NCBI GenBank assembly: GCA_017511605.1
Contig: JAFWJL010000001.1
Coordinates: forward strand, 32,095 to 96,094
Reading direction: 5' to 3'
Length of the DNA stretch: 64,000 nucleotides
Source: Bacilli bacterium
GTDB taxonomy: Bacteria > Bacillota_I > Bacilli_A > RF39 > UBA660
Shown here: piece by piece, positions 51,856 to 61,127 of the stretch
How the letters are laid out: each line of letters begins with the position of its first letter
How positions within the stretch are numbered: the stretch's first letter is position 1
Program-made: the position numbers and the translations under genes
Notes under the pieces: model-generated
Databases searched by the model: none
The model's input: the letters and a program-made list of their open reading frames with translations, nothing else
Told to the model about the DNA's origin: nothing

Positions 51856-53808
51856 ATGCTAGGTAAGATACAAGGAATTGTTGATGAAAATGTAATAATT
51901 AAATTAGATATTGATATAAATCAACAACCTAATTTAATTGGATTACATATTATTTTTGAAGACGGCACAGATAGAAAAACAGTTGCTGAAATAGTAGATA
52001 CTAATCAAGAAACTATGAATGCAACAATCATAGGTGAAATTAGAAATAATGAATTTACCCTAGGTAGTACAGCAAAACCATCCTTTAAATCAAATATTAG
52101 AATTATTAATATAGAAGAATTAGAATTGTTATTTGGACGTCAACAATTATCTTTTGGTTATACCAACTTTGGAACAAGTAACACATATCAAGGTTATAAA
52201 ATAAATGTAGATATAAATGAATTTTTTAATAGTCATTTTGCAATACTAGGAAATACTGGTAGTGGTAAGAGTAGTGCAATAGCCTCAATTTTGCAAAAAC
52301 TATATAAATTAGATAGACCACCATTAAACTCAAGCGTATTTTTCTTTGATGCATATGGAGAATATCATCATGCCTTTTCTAATTTACATCAAATAAATCC
52401 AAAATTAAATTATAAATCATATACGACAAATATTATTGATCCGGATACAGAAGTACTAAGAATACCAGTATGGCTATTAGATGTTGATGATTTAGCACTA
52501 TTGTTGGATGCTACAAATCCTACACAATTACCAATTATTGAGAAAGCTTTAAAACTAGTTCCTATACTTACAGGTACTAGTGAACATGTAGTAAAAAGAA
52601 AAAATGATATTATAGCTCGTGCTCTACAAGATATATTACTAAGTGGAGCAGATTCTACTAAGATAAGAGACCAAGTTGTAGGTGTTTTAACTAAGTTTAA
52701 TACACCAACATTAAATCTAGAAACTAGAATAGTTCAACCAGGTTATGTAAGAACATTTAAACAATGCTTATATATTGATCAAACTGGTAAAATGCAAGAA
52801 ATGGAACTTGTTGTTGAATTTATAAGAACATATATTCTTGAAGATAATCTAGAAGTACCAGAAGAAGAATTAAACAAATTCTATTCATTAAATGATCTAG
52901 AGTTAGCTATGGTCTTTGCCCTTATTAGCGAAGGTATTTTAAAAAGTAATAAAGTATTTGATAACGCTAACATAATGAGCGTTAGACTTCATACATTAGC
53001 CACTGGTGACAATAAAGAATATTTCACATATAAAGATTATGTAACAAGAGATGAATATGTAGATAGATTAATAAAAATAAATGGAGTGCCTGCACAAATT
53101 ATTAATTTTAATATAAACTATGTAGATGATAGAATAGCTAAAGTAATAACTAAAATAATTTCAAGAATGTTATTTAGAAAAGCTAGTGAAACTAAACCAA
53201 GAGGAAGCCACGCATATCACATAATTATTGAAGAAGCTCATAGATACGTTCAAAGAGATATAGATATTGAATTATTAGGATATAATATATTTGAACGTAT
53301 ATCTAAGGAAGGTAGAAAACACGGTATATTCTTAGCCTTAATTACACAAAGACCTAGTGAGTTATCTGATACATGTGTTTCACAATGTGCTAACTTTATA
53401 ATATTGAGAACTGTTCACCCAGTTGATTTAAAATATATAAAAGAAATGATACCAAATATATCAGAAGAAGTTGTAGCACAATTAAAAAATTTAAAAGCAG
53501 GAAATTGTATAGCGTTCGGCCAAGCATTTAAAGTACCTACAATTATGTATTTTGATTTGCCTAATCCAGCGCCAGAGTCTAATAATGTTGATTTAAAAAC
53601 AGTATGGTATCAAGAACCAATAAAAACATATAGTAGTCAAGTATCTTCAACAAATGAAATTGGATTCATGGCAGAACAACAAGCATCAAAGAGTGAAGTA
53701 GGCGCTATAATGGAACAAACAGCTCAAGCAAAATTTATTCAACCACAACAGCCAACTCTACAACCAACATTTGTAAACAATAATCAACCAAATGTAAATA
53801 ATACGTAA
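51856..53808 (+). CDS. HerA-like (DUF87) hexameric DNA-translocase ATPase
   Basis: The 650-aa product has an N-terminal beta-barrel-like HAS domain (about 1-110), then Walker A ILGNTGSGKSS near 135, Walker B HIIIEEAHRY near 455, and the sensor ITQRPSEL. This is the HerA/FtsK-superfamily layout. The C-terminal 60 residues are Gln/Pro/Asn-rich and probably disordered. HerA usually works with a NurA nuclease, which is not encoded here. I start at ATG 51856 (SD AAAGGG); a GTG at 51847 overlaps the SD. Confidence 0.85.
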   Translation: MLGKIQGIVDENVIIKLDIDINQQPNLIGLHIIFEDGTDRKTVAEIVDTNQETMNATIIGEIRNNEFTLGSTAKPSFKSNIRIINIEELELLFGRQQLSFGYTNFGTSNTYQGYKINVDINEFFNSHFAILGNTGSGKSSAIASILQKLYKLDRPPLNSSVFFFDAYGEYHHAFSNLHQINPKLNYKSYTTNIIDPDTEVLRIPVWLLDVDDLALLLDATNPTQLPIIEKALKLVPILTGTSEHVVKRKNDIIARALQDILLSGADSTKIRDQVVGVLTKFNTPTLNLETRIVQPGYVRTFKQCLYIDQTGKMQEMELVVEFIRTYILEDNLEVPEEELNKFYSLNDLELAMVFALISEGILKSNKVFDNANIMSVRLHTLATGDNKEYFTYKDYVTRDEYVDRLIKINGVPAQIINFNINYVDDRIAKVITKIISRMLFRKASETKPRGSHAYHIIIEEAHRYVQRDIDIELLGYNIFERISKEGRKHGIFLALITQRPSELSDTCVSQCANFIILRTVHPVDLKYIKEMIPNISEEVVAQLKNLKAGNCIAFGQAFKVPTIMYFDLPNPAPESNNVDLKTVWYQEPIKTYSSQVSSTNEIGFMAEQQASKSEVGAIMEQTAQAKFIQPQQPTLQPTFVNNNQPNVNNT

Positions 53809-53880
53809 ATATATTGTTAATAAATAAAAATATATGATAAAATTATTAATATAGTATATTGATATAATATGGAGGAAAAT

Positions 53881-54303
53881 ATGAAAGATAAATTAAAAGG
53901 ATTATTCGGTGGCGGAGACGATAATATCGAAGAAAAGAGTGAAGATGCATACTATAAAACTTCAAGAGAAGAATATAGTGAACAAAATGGTCTAGCAGGT
54001 TCTAAAATGATGTTATTAGAACCACGTGCATACTCAGAAAGTCAACAAATTGCAGATTATTTAAAGAATAGAAGTTCTGTAGTTGTTAACTTAAAAAGAG
54101 TAACACCAGACCAAGCTAAAAGAATAGTAGACTTCTTGTATGGAACTATCTATGCAATCGGTGGAGATCTACAAAAATTAGGTGGAGGAATTTTCTTATG
54201 TACACCTAATAATGTTAATGTAGAAGGAAACATTAGTGAAGATAATGTAAAATCTGCAAGAGGTAAAAAAGAAAGTAAGGATGACGAAGAAGATTTCTTT
54301 TAA
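53881..54303 (+). CDS. sepF: Cell division protein SepF
   Basis: SepF bridges FtsZ to the membrane at the division site. The 140-aa protein has a short amphipathic N-terminus ([10 protein letters not shown]), an acidic linker and the SepF domain with [25 protein letters not shown] and a C-terminal [20 protein letters not shown] split across strands. The ATG at 53881 follows GGAGGAAA; the first in-frame ATG (53869) sits on that SD. It is followed by divIVA 29 nt later, a common Bacillota order. Confidence 0.92.
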   Translation: MKDKLKGLFGGGDDNIEEKSEDAYYKTSREEYSEQNGLAGSKMMLLEPRAYSESQQIADYLKNRSSVVVNLKRVTPDQAKRIVDFLYGTIYAIGGDLQKLGGGIFLCTPNNVNVEGNISEDNVKSARGKKESKDDEEDFF

Positions 54304-54332
54304 AATAAAATAACTCATTATGGGGTGATTAT

Positions 54333-54776
54333 ATGGAAAAATTTAGTTATGAAGCTAATGGATATAATCGTAATGAAGTAAATAGGTTCGTTAGTGATGT
54401 AATAAGAGAAACAGAAGGTATAATCACCAGAGTAAGAAAACAAAATACTGAAATAGAAGAATTAAAAAAAGAACTACAACACTATAGAGAAATAGAAGCC
54501 AATCTAAAGAATGCAATTGTACAAGCCAAGGCTGACAACGAAAGCGATAATATTAAAAAAATGGCTAGAGAAGAAAGAGATATGATTGTAAGAGATGCCA
54601 AAAGCAATGCCTCAAGAATAGTTAATGAAGCACTTTTGAGAGCAGAAAAGATAGAACTTAAGGCTGATACTTTAGAAAGAAATATGAGAATCTTTAAAAA
54701 GAAACTAAAATCTATTTTGGAACAGCAACAAGCTATAGTAGATGAAATAGAAATATTAGAATTAGAGGATAAGTAA
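54333..54776 (+). CDS. divIVA: DivIVA-family cell division/polarity protein
   Basis: The 147-aa protein starts with the DivIVA N-terminal module (YEANGYNRNEVNRFVSDV, the membrane-binding part) and continues as a coiled coil from about 35 to 140. DivIVA marks negatively curved membrane at septa and poles. It shares a transcript with sepF. A terminator overlaps its stop codon. Some members are called GpsB; the length favours DivIVA. Confidence 0.88.
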   Translation: MEKFSYEANGYNRNEVNRFVSDVIRETEGIITRVRKQNTEIEELKKELQHYREIEANLKNAIVQAKADNESDNIKKMAREERDMIVRDAKSNASRIVNEALLRAEKIELKADTLERNMRIFKKKLKSILEQQQAIVDEIEILELEDK

Positions 54777-54789
54777 TTATCCTTTTTTA
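54766..54789 (+). terminator. Terminator overlapping the divIVA stop codon
   Basis: AGGATAA (54766-54772) pairs with TTATCCT (54777-54783), then T-run. Confidence 0.65.
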
Positions 54790-54818
54790 TTGAAAAAAAT
54801 AAAACTTTGTGATATAAT
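54790..54818 (+). promoter_or_regulatory. Sigma-A promoter after divIVA
   Basis: TTGAAA (54790-54795), 17-nt spacer, TATAAT (54813-54818). The -35 begins where the divIVA terminator ends. Confidence 0.7.
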
Positions 54819-54844
54819 ATATCCACTTTGAAAGAAGGGATAAT

Positions 54845-55510
54845 ATGGATGAAGACATTTTAAAAATAGGAGGAGCTATAGGTACTATTGCACTTTTGGT
54901 AATAGGTATCGCTAGTATAAGATCATGTACTACTCCAACTCCAGATGATGGTATACCATATGAAACTATTCAAGATGATGATAAATTGTTTCTTCCAGGA
55001 GAACATATAATTGCTGTTGGCATTGAAGATCCAATAGGAGAGTATAAAACATATGAAGGACATGCTGGTTATAAGCCAGTAGGAATTAGTTGTGCAAAAT
55101 ATGGGGATGAGCTAATAACACACTATCATAGTGGCTATATGTTATTTGAAAATGTAGTGGATGTAAAAGCTCAAGCAACTGGTACAGATGAAAAAGGTAA
55201 TTATGTATATAATAATTTTGGTACTCCAGTAGAATATGAGATAGGTGCCTTAGATGAAAACTCATATGCTGCATATCAACATATTGTTTCAATACCATAT
55301 GACAGTGTAGGACCAAGAACTCAAATAAAATATTTTGATGGATATGATGTAGTAGGTATTGCAAATGCAGCACGAGGAGAAACAATAGGTTATAATTGCG
55401 GTGGATGTATATTATATGTAAATACTGAACCAGTAGAATATACATATGATCCAGAAAGTAATACTTATTTTGGAACACCTATAGAAAAACAAAAAGTATT
55501 AGAAAAATAG
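54845..55510 (+). CDS. Membrane-anchored protein of unknown function
   Basis: The 221-aa protein has an N-terminal transmembrane segment (about 9-27) with a Cys just after it (RSC29), though not a proper lipobox. The extracytoplasmic part is beta-rich and Tyr/Gly-rich, with paired Cys (CGGC) near 188-191 that may form a metal or disulfide site. It has its own promoter and lies upstream of the T-box leader. No family recognised. Confidence 0.55.
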   Translation: MDEDILKIGGAIGTIALLVIGIASIRSCTTPTPDDGIPYETIQDDDKLFLPGEHIIAVGIEDPIGEYKTYEGHAGYKPVGISCAKYGDELITHYHSGYMLFENVVDVKAQATGTDEKGNYVYNNFGTPVEYEIGALDENSYAAYQHIVSIPYDSVGPRTQIKYFDGYDVVGIANAARGETIGYNCGGCILYVNTEPVEYTYDPESNTYFGTPIEKQKVLEK

Positions 55511-55539
55511 TTGTAAAAAACATTTAAATATGATATATT
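55511..55539 (+). promoter_or_regulatory. Promoter of the T-box/antiporter/ileS unit
   Basis: TTGTAA (55511-55516), 17-nt spacer, TATATT (55534-55539). It starts right after the preceding stop codon. Confidence 0.6.
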
Positions 55540-55545
55540 AATGTG

Positions 55546-55757
55546 CGTAAAGCAAGTGCGAAAGACGGAGTATTTTGAATTTTGCAGAGAGCCTGTGTGA
55601 GGTGAAAACAGGTAATGAAGAAATGCTTAGATCACTTTCAAGTTGCGATTTATGGATAAGATAAATACGGTGACGCGTTATAGTATAGAGGTAAGTTTAC
55701 TTACAAATTAAGGTGGTACCACGAGAACTTCGTCCTTATTGGACGAGGTTCTTTTTA
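55546..55757 (+). promoter_or_regulatory. T-box leader, isoleucine specificity
   Basis: The conserved T-box sequence AAGGTGGTACCACG lies at 55710-55723. It is followed by a 12-bp terminator stem, AGAACTTCGTCC (55724-55735) with GGACGAGGTTCT (55741-55752), and a T-run. Upstream is a Stem I-like region with AGTGCGAAAGACGG near its start. A plausible specifier codon ATC (Ile) lies at 55631-55633 in TTAGATCACTTTC. Binding of uncharged tRNA-Ile would favour the antiterminator and so expression of the exchanger and ileS. Confidence 0.92.
55724..55757 (+). terminator. Conditional terminator of the T-box leader
   Basis: Twelve base pairs (one G-T) around loop TTATT, then CTTTTTATTTTT. It competes with the antiterminator that uses the T-box sequence just upstream. 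Confidence 0.9.
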
Positions 55758-55793
55758 TTTTTATTATTCATAATATTTAAAAAGGGTGATGGC

Positions 55794-56744
55794 ATGATAT
55801 TAAATATAATTTTATTAGTATTAGGGTTTGTAATACTAATAAAAGGAGCAGACTTATTTGTAGATGGTGCTAGTGGAGTAGCAGGAAACTTTAAAGTTTC
55901 TAAAATACTTATAGGACTTACTATAGTAGCTTTTGGAACAAGTGCTCCAGAACTTGCAGTAAGTATAAAATCAATATTCTCAGGTAATGGAGATATAGTA
56001 CTAGGTAACGTAATAGGAAGTAATATTTTAAATATATTATTGATTATAGGATTAAGTGCTATATTTCATACATTAACTGTTAAGAATAATACTGTAAAAA
56101 AAGAGTTACCAATTACTATGTTAATTACAACTCTATTTGCAGTACTTTTATCAGATCAAGTATTTGATAAAACACTAACTAATTCATTTACAAGAAATGA
56201 TGGAATTATAATTTTATTATTCTTCTCAATATTTGTATATTATTTAATTTCGATATCAAGAAAGAAAATAGATACAACACAAGAAGAAAAAGTATTACCA
56301 CTATCTAAATCAATTATATATACTATTATTGGTTTAATAGGAATAATACTAGGAAGTAACTTTGTAGTAGATAGTGCAAGTTTTATTGCTAAAGCAATAG
56401 GAGTTACAGAAAGATTAGTATCTTTAACAGTAATAGCTTTAGGAACATCCCTACCAGAACTTGTTACTTCTGTTACAGCTACTCGTAAAGGAGAATATGA
56501 TATCGCAATAGGTAATGTTGTAGGTAGTAATATATTTAATATAGGTATGGTCATAGGAATTCCTACTACTTTATTTGGAGGAGTAGGAGCAATTAACTTT
56601 AGCTATGTAGATTTATTTGTTATGATAACAGCATCTGTACTATTATTCGCATTTTCATATAATGATTATAAAATTAGTAGATGGGAAGGAATTACACTTT
56701 TAATATTATTCATAGCTTACTATGGATATGTATTATTATTTTAA
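55794..56744 (+). CDS. CaCA-family (YrbG-like) calcium/sodium-type exchanger
   Basis: The 316-aa membrane protein has about ten transmembrane helices and the two inverted alpha repeats of the cation exchanger family: GTSAPELAVSI with GNVIGSNILNI (near 45-80), and GTSLPELVTSV with GNVVGSNIFNI (near 210-255). It exchanges Na+ or H+ for Ca2+ or a similar ion. ATG 55794 has SD AAGGGTGAT; the frame reaches back into the T-box. It lies between the Ile T-box and ileS, 12 nt before ileS, so both are under T-box control. Confidence 0.9.
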   Translation: MILNIILLVLGFVILIKGADLFVDGASGVAGNFKVSKILIGLTIVAFGTSAPELAVSIKSIFSGNGDIVLGNVIGSNILNILLIIGLSAIFHTLTVKNNTVKKELPITMLITTLFAVLLSDQVFDKTLTNSFTRNDGIIILLFFSIFVYYLISISRKKIDTTQEEKVLPLSKSIIYTIIGLIGIILGSNFVVDSASFIAKAIGVTERLVSLTVIALGTSLPELVTSVTATRKGEYDIAIGNVVGSNIFNIGMVIGIPTTLFGGVGAINFSYVDLFVMITASVLLFAFSYNDYKISRWEGITLLILFIAYYGYVLLF

Positions 56745-56756
56745 GGAGGAATAAAT

Positions 56757-59700
56757 ATGGAATTCAAAAAACTAGAACAAGGAAAACTAAATGAAGTAGA
56801 AAAGAAATATAGTGATTTCTGGGATAAAGAAAAAATATTTGAAAGATCAGTAGAACAAAGAAAAGAAAACTATGTATTCTATGATGGTCCAGCAACAGCT
56901 AACGGTATGCCTGGAATCCATCATATGATGGCTAAACTTATTAAGGATACTATTTGTAAATATAAATCTATGCAAGGATTTAAAGTAGTAAGAAAAGTAG
57001 GTTGGGATACTCATGGGTTACCAGTAGAATTACAAGTAGAAAAGGAACTTAAATTCACTGGCAAAGGTGATATTGAAAAATATGGTATTAAAGAATTTAA
57101 CCAAAAATGTCGTGAAAGTGTTTGGAAAAATGAAGAATTCTTTACTAAGTTCACTAAAGAAATGGGACAATTCATCGATCTAGAACACCCATATGTTACA
57201 TATGATAATAATTATATTGAAACTGAATGGTGGATTTTAAAGAAAATATTTGATGATGGATATATCTATGATGGATTAAAAATAGTACCATGGTGTCCAA
57301 GATGTGGAACAGGATTAGCTTCTCATGAAGTTGCTCAAGGATATAAAGAAATTACAGTTAATACCGTATTTGTACCATTCAAAGCAAAAGATGAAGAAAA
57401 TACTTATTACTTAGTTTGGACAACAACTCCATGGACATTAATGTCCAATATAGCTCTTTGTGTTAATCCAGATGAAACTTATGTTAAATGTTTATCTAAA
57501 GGATATAATTTCATAGTAGCTAAAGCTTTAGCGGATAAAGTATTAGGAGAAGACTATGAAATAGTAGAAGAGTATAAAGGTAAAGATTTAGAAAATAGAG
57601 AGTATGAACAATTAATGCCAATCTTATCTGTACCTGAAAATAAAAAGAAATTCATAGTAACATGTGATAACTATGTAACTATGGAAGATGGTACTGGTAT
57701 TGTTCATATTGCTCCAGCATTCGGTCAAGATGACTATGAAGTTGGATTAAAATATGATTTGGCTATGTTAAATCCAGTTGGAGAAGATGGATGCTACACT
57801 GAAGGACCTTGGAAAGGAAGACTAGTAGTAGATCCAGAACTTGAAATTGAAATAATCAAATACTTAGCAGAAAATGATAAGTTATTTAAAAAACAAAAAA
57901 TGAATCACGATTATCCGCATTGTTGGAGATGCGATACACCACTTGTTTATTATTCAAAACCATCATTATATATTAAGACAACTGCTAAACAAAAAGAAAT
58001 TATTGAAGAAAATAAAAAGATTAATTGGTATCCAGATTATGTTGGAGAAAAACGTTTTGGAAACTGGTTAGAAAATATGAATGATTGGGCAATTTCAAGA
58101 AACCGTTATTGGGGTACTCCAATCCCTCTATGGAGATGTTCTTGTGGACATGATGAAATGATTGGTTCAAGAAAAGAATTAGTAGAAAAAGCTATTGAAG
58201 ATATTGATGAAACAATAGAGTTACATAGACCATTCGTAGATGATGTTCATATTAAATGTCCTAAATGTGGAAAAACAATGACAAGAGTTAAAGACGTTAT
58301 GGACTGCTGGTTTGATAGTGGTTCTATGCCATTTGCTCAATATCATTATCCATTTGAAAATAAAGAACTTTTTGAATCCCAATTCCCAGCTGATTTCATC
58401 GCTGAAGGAATTGACCAAACAAGAGGTTGGTTCTACACATTATTAGTAGTATCAATGTTTGTAATGGGTAAATCATCTTATAAAAATGTTTTAGTAAATG
58501 ACTTATTACTAGACAAATATGGTCAAAAGATGCATAAATCAAGAGGTAATGCAATTTCACCATTTGAAATAATGGAAGAATATGGTGCAGATACAGTAAG
58601 ATTCTATATGTTACATACTTCACCAGTATGGACTCCATTAAAATTCGATGTTGAAGGATTAAAAGAAATTTATTCTAAATATATTTCTACATTCAAAAAT
58701 GCATATTCATTCTTTGAAATGTATGCTAACGCAGATCATGTAGACCCAAGAGAATATAATATTCCAGTAGAGAAGAGAGATTTAATAGATAGATGGTTAA
58801 TCTCTAAATTAAATAAATTAGTAAGAGATGTAAACGCTGCATTTAATGAATATGATTTAAATAAAGTAGCAAAACTTGTAGTACCATTCTTGAATGATGA
58901 TTTATCTAACTGGTATATTAGAAGTAATAGAAGAAGATTCTGGGATAGTGAATTAACTGAATCTAAGAAGTGTGTATACTTAACTATGTATGAAGCATTA
59001 GTCACTCTATGTAAGTTATGCGCACCACTTACACCATTCTTAACAGAAGAAATCTATCAAAAATTAACTAATGAAGAATCAGTTCATCTAGCAGATTTTC
59101 CAAGAGAAGATACTAACTTAATAGATGAAACTGTAGAAGAAAGAATGGATCTTGTTAGAGATGTATGTTCACTAGGTAGATTTGCAAGAGAAGAAGCAAA
59201 TATAAAGGTTCGTCAACCTATTAGTAATTTAATATTACCTAAATCTGATGAAATGATTATTGGAGATTTACTACCAGTAATTAAAGAAGAATTAAATGTA
59301 AAAGAAGTTATGTTTAAAAGCGATATGACTGAATACTTAGAATATATAGTTAAACCAAACTTCCAAGTATTAGGTAAAACACTAGGACCAAAAATTAAAG
59401 AACTACAAGGAGTACTTTCTAAATTAACTTCTAACGAAATAGCTAAGATTAATGAAAGTGGATTAAAAGTTAAATTAGATGGAGAAGACTTTGAATTAAA
59501 TAATGAAAATACACTAATCTCTATTAAGCAAAAAGAAGGATATGCTTCAACTTCTAATAATAAAACAATTGTAGTAATTGATACTGAATTAACAGAAGAA
59601 TTAATTCTAGAAGGTTTAGCAAGAGAATTTGTAAGAAAAGTTCAATCACTAAGAAAAGAAGCTGACTTCATAATCACAGATCATATTAAAGTTTACTATA

Positions 59701-59852
59701 ATGGTACAGATAAGATAGACAAGATGTTAGATATGTATAAAGATTATGTTATGAATGAAGTATTAGGAGATGAATTAATCAAAGATATTTCTCTAACAGA
59801 TAAATGTGAACTTAATGATGAAGAAGCTTATATTAAAGTAGAAAGAATATAA
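56757..59852 (+). CDS. ileS: Isoleucyl-tRNA synthetase, type 2, with GIHH in place of HIGH
   Basis: The 1031-aa protein attaches Ile to tRNA-Ile. It belongs to the eukaryote-like type 2 group: FYDGPATANGMP, then GWDTHGLPVE, an editing domain with WTTTPWTL, KMHKS (591-595) for the KMSKS loop, and a C-terminal anticodon and junction domain. Several Cys pairs (WCPRCG, CWRCD, CPKCG) are zinc-site candidates. The first class I signature, normally HXGH, reads G53-I54-H55-H56. It is the only ileS in the window and is T-box-controlled. Confidence 0.96.
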   Translation: MEFKKLEQGKLNEVEKKYSDFWDKEKIFERSVEQRKENYVFYDGPATANGMPGIHHMMAKLIKDTICKYKSMQGFKVVRKVGWDTHGLPVELQVEKELKFTGKGDIEKYGIKEFNQKCRESVWKNEEFFTKFTKEMGQFIDLEHPYVTYDNNYIETEWWILKKIFDDGYIYDGLKIVPWCPRCGTGLASHEVAQGYKEITVNTVFVPFKAKDEENTYYLVWTTTPWTLMSNIALCVNPDETYVKCLSKGYNFIVAKALADKVLGEDYEIVEEYKGKDLENREYEQLMPILSVPENKKKFIVTCDNYVTMEDGTGIVHIAPAFGQDDYEVGLKYDLAMLNPVGEDGCYTEGPWKGRLVVDPELEIEIIKYLAENDKLFKKQKMNHDYPHCWRCDTPLVYYSKPSLYIKTTAKQKEIIEENKKINWYPDYVGEKRFGNWLENMNDWAISRNRYWGTPIPLWRCSCGHDEMIGSRKELVEKAIEDIDETIELHRPFVDDVHIKCPKCGKTMTRVKDVMDCWFDSGSMPFAQYHYPFENKELFESQFPADFIAEGIDQTRGWFYTLLVVSMFVMGKSSYKNVLVNDLLLDKYGQKMHKSRGNAISPFEIMEEYGADTVRFYMLHTSPVWTPLKFDVEGLKEIYSKYISTFKNAYSFFEMYANADHVDPREYNIPVEKRDLIDRWLISKLNKLVRDVNAAFNEYDLNKVAKLVVPFLNDDLSNWYIRSNRRRFWDSELTESKKCVYLTMYEALVTLCKLCAPLTPFLTEEIYQKLTNEESVHLADFPREDTNLIDETVEERMDLVRDVCSLGRFAREEANIKVRQPISNLILPKSDEMIIGDLLPVIKEELNVKEVMFKSDMTEYLEYIVKPNFQVLGKTLGPKIKELQGVLSKLTSNEIAKINESGLKVKLDGEDFELNNENTLISIKQKEGYASTSNNKTIVVIDTELTEELILEGLAREFVRKVQSLRKEADFIITDHIKVYYNGTDKIDKMLDMYKDYVMNEVLGDELIKDISLTDKCELNDEEAYIKVERI

Positions 59853-59854
59853 TA

Positions 59855-59885
59855 AAAAAGCATCAAAGATATGGTGCTTTTTTTT
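59855..59885 (+). terminator. Terminator after ileS
   Basis: AAAGCATC (59857-59864) pairs with GGTGCTTT (59873-59880, one G-T), then T-run. Confidence 0.75.
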
Positions 59886-59928
59886 GTTTTATAGTAAAAT
59901 GTATATATAGTAGAAAATAGGTGATAAC

Positions 59929-60342
59929 ATGGATGATCCAGAATTTAGAGAACTAGCTATGAAATGTATTTTTGCAGTAGCAGTTGCTTTAGTTTTCGCA
60001 ATACCTCTATTTTTTATTTTTAAAAACAAAATAACATATAATCCTAGTACAGTAATACAAGATGTAAGAAAAGAAAAGACATTTATTATATATGTAACAG
60101 AAGATAAATGTAAGAATTGTAAAGTTTTAAAACAAGAATTAGAAGATAATAATATAAATTATAGAGTATTAAATAAATCTAGAGAAAAAGATTATAATTC
60201 AATAATATCAGAATTAGAATTAAATGAATCTAAATTAATTGTACCAGCATTAATATATATAAATAAAGGTAATGCAGAATCATTTATAGTAGATATTAAA
60301 TCAAAAGAAGAAATAAATGAATTTCTAAGTAATTATGAGTAA
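59929..60342 (+). CDS. Membrane-anchored thioredoxin/glutaredoxin-like protein with CKNC
   Basis: The 137-aa product has one N-terminal transmembrane helix (about 12-30) and a thioredoxin-fold domain with the redox motif CKNC (YVTEDKCKNCKVL) and a strand VPALIYINKG carrying the cis-Pro. Topology (no cleavable signal) suggests an anchored redox protein. Unlike the protein at 21753, the active Cys pair is present. It is 12 nt upstream of the SDR gene. Confidence 0.8.
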   Translation: MDDPEFRELAMKCIFAVAVALVFAIPLFFIFKNKITYNPSTVIQDVRKEKTFIIYVTEDKCKNCKVLKQELEDNNINYRVLNKSREKDYNSIISELELNESKLIVPALIYINKGNAESFIVDIKSKEEINEFLSNYE

Positions 60343-60354
60343 TGAGGTGATTAT

Positions 60355-61098
60355 ATGAATAAAACCGTAGTATTAGTTACAGGAAGTAATAGAGGAATAG
60401 GAGCTGCTTGTGTTAAAGAATTTGCCAAACAAGGAGCTAATGTCATAATTAATTATTGCCATCATGAAGAAGAAGCATTAGAACTAAAAAAAGAAATAGA
60501 AGAAGAATATAATGTAGAAGCATTAGTAATTAAATGTGATGTATCAGATAGTGAACAAGTAGAAAATATGGTTAATGAAATAGTTGATCATTTTGGAGGC
60601 ATAGATATTTTAGTAAACAATGCTGGTGTATCAAGAGATTCTCTTCTTTTAGATAAAACAGTAAAAGAATTCAGAAGAGTATTAGATGTTAATTTATTAG
60701 GAACTTATTTATGTTCTAAGTATGTTGGAAAAATTATGCTCCAACAAAAGAAAGGTAAAATAATTAATATAAGTAGTACTAACGCAATAGATACATATTA
60801 TCCAGAAAGCTGTGATTATGATGCAGCTAAAGCAGGAGTAATAAGTTTAACACATAATCTAGCTAGAGAATTTGCTCCATTTATAAATGTTAATTGTGTT
60901 TGCCCAGGTTGGACTAAAACAAGTATGAATAAAGATTTAAGTATAGATCAAATAACAGAAGAAAAAAGAGGAATATTACTAAATAGATTTGCAGAACCAG
61001 TTGAGATAGCAAATGTAGTATTATTTCTATCATCACAAAAGGCTAATTACGTAAATGATGCAATTATTAGAGTTGATGGTGGAAAATATAATGGATAA
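60355..61098 (+). CDS. SDR-family oxidoreductase (FabG-like)
   Basis: The 247-aa protein is a classical short-chain dehydrogenase: TGSNRGIG (9-16) for NAD(P), NNAG near 90, Ser in NISSTNA and the catalytic Tyr-x3-Lys in CDYDAAKAG, and a VDGGKYNG C-terminus. It resembles 3-oxoacyl-ACP reductase (FabG), but no other fab genes are nearby, so the substrate is uncertain. SD is AGGTGAT. Confidence 0.88.
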   Translation: MNKTVVLVTGSNRGIGAACVKEFAKQGANVIINYCHHEEEALELKKEIEEEYNVEALVIKCDVSDSEQVENMVNEIVDHFGGIDILVNNAGVSRDSLLLDKTVKEFRRVLDVNLLGTYLCSKYVGKIMLQQKKGKIINISSTNAIDTYYPESCDYDAAKAGVISLTHNLAREFAPFINVNCVCPGWTKTSMNKDLSIDQITEEKRGILLNRFAEPVEIANVVLFLSSQKANYVNDAIIRVDGGKYNG

Positions 61099-61127
61099 GT
61101 AGTATAATACGTAAACGAGGGGATTAT

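Noticed and set aside
55713..55793. Longer N-terminus of the ion exchanger
   Set aside because: The extra codons lie inside the T-box terminator; the ATG at 55794 has its own SD.
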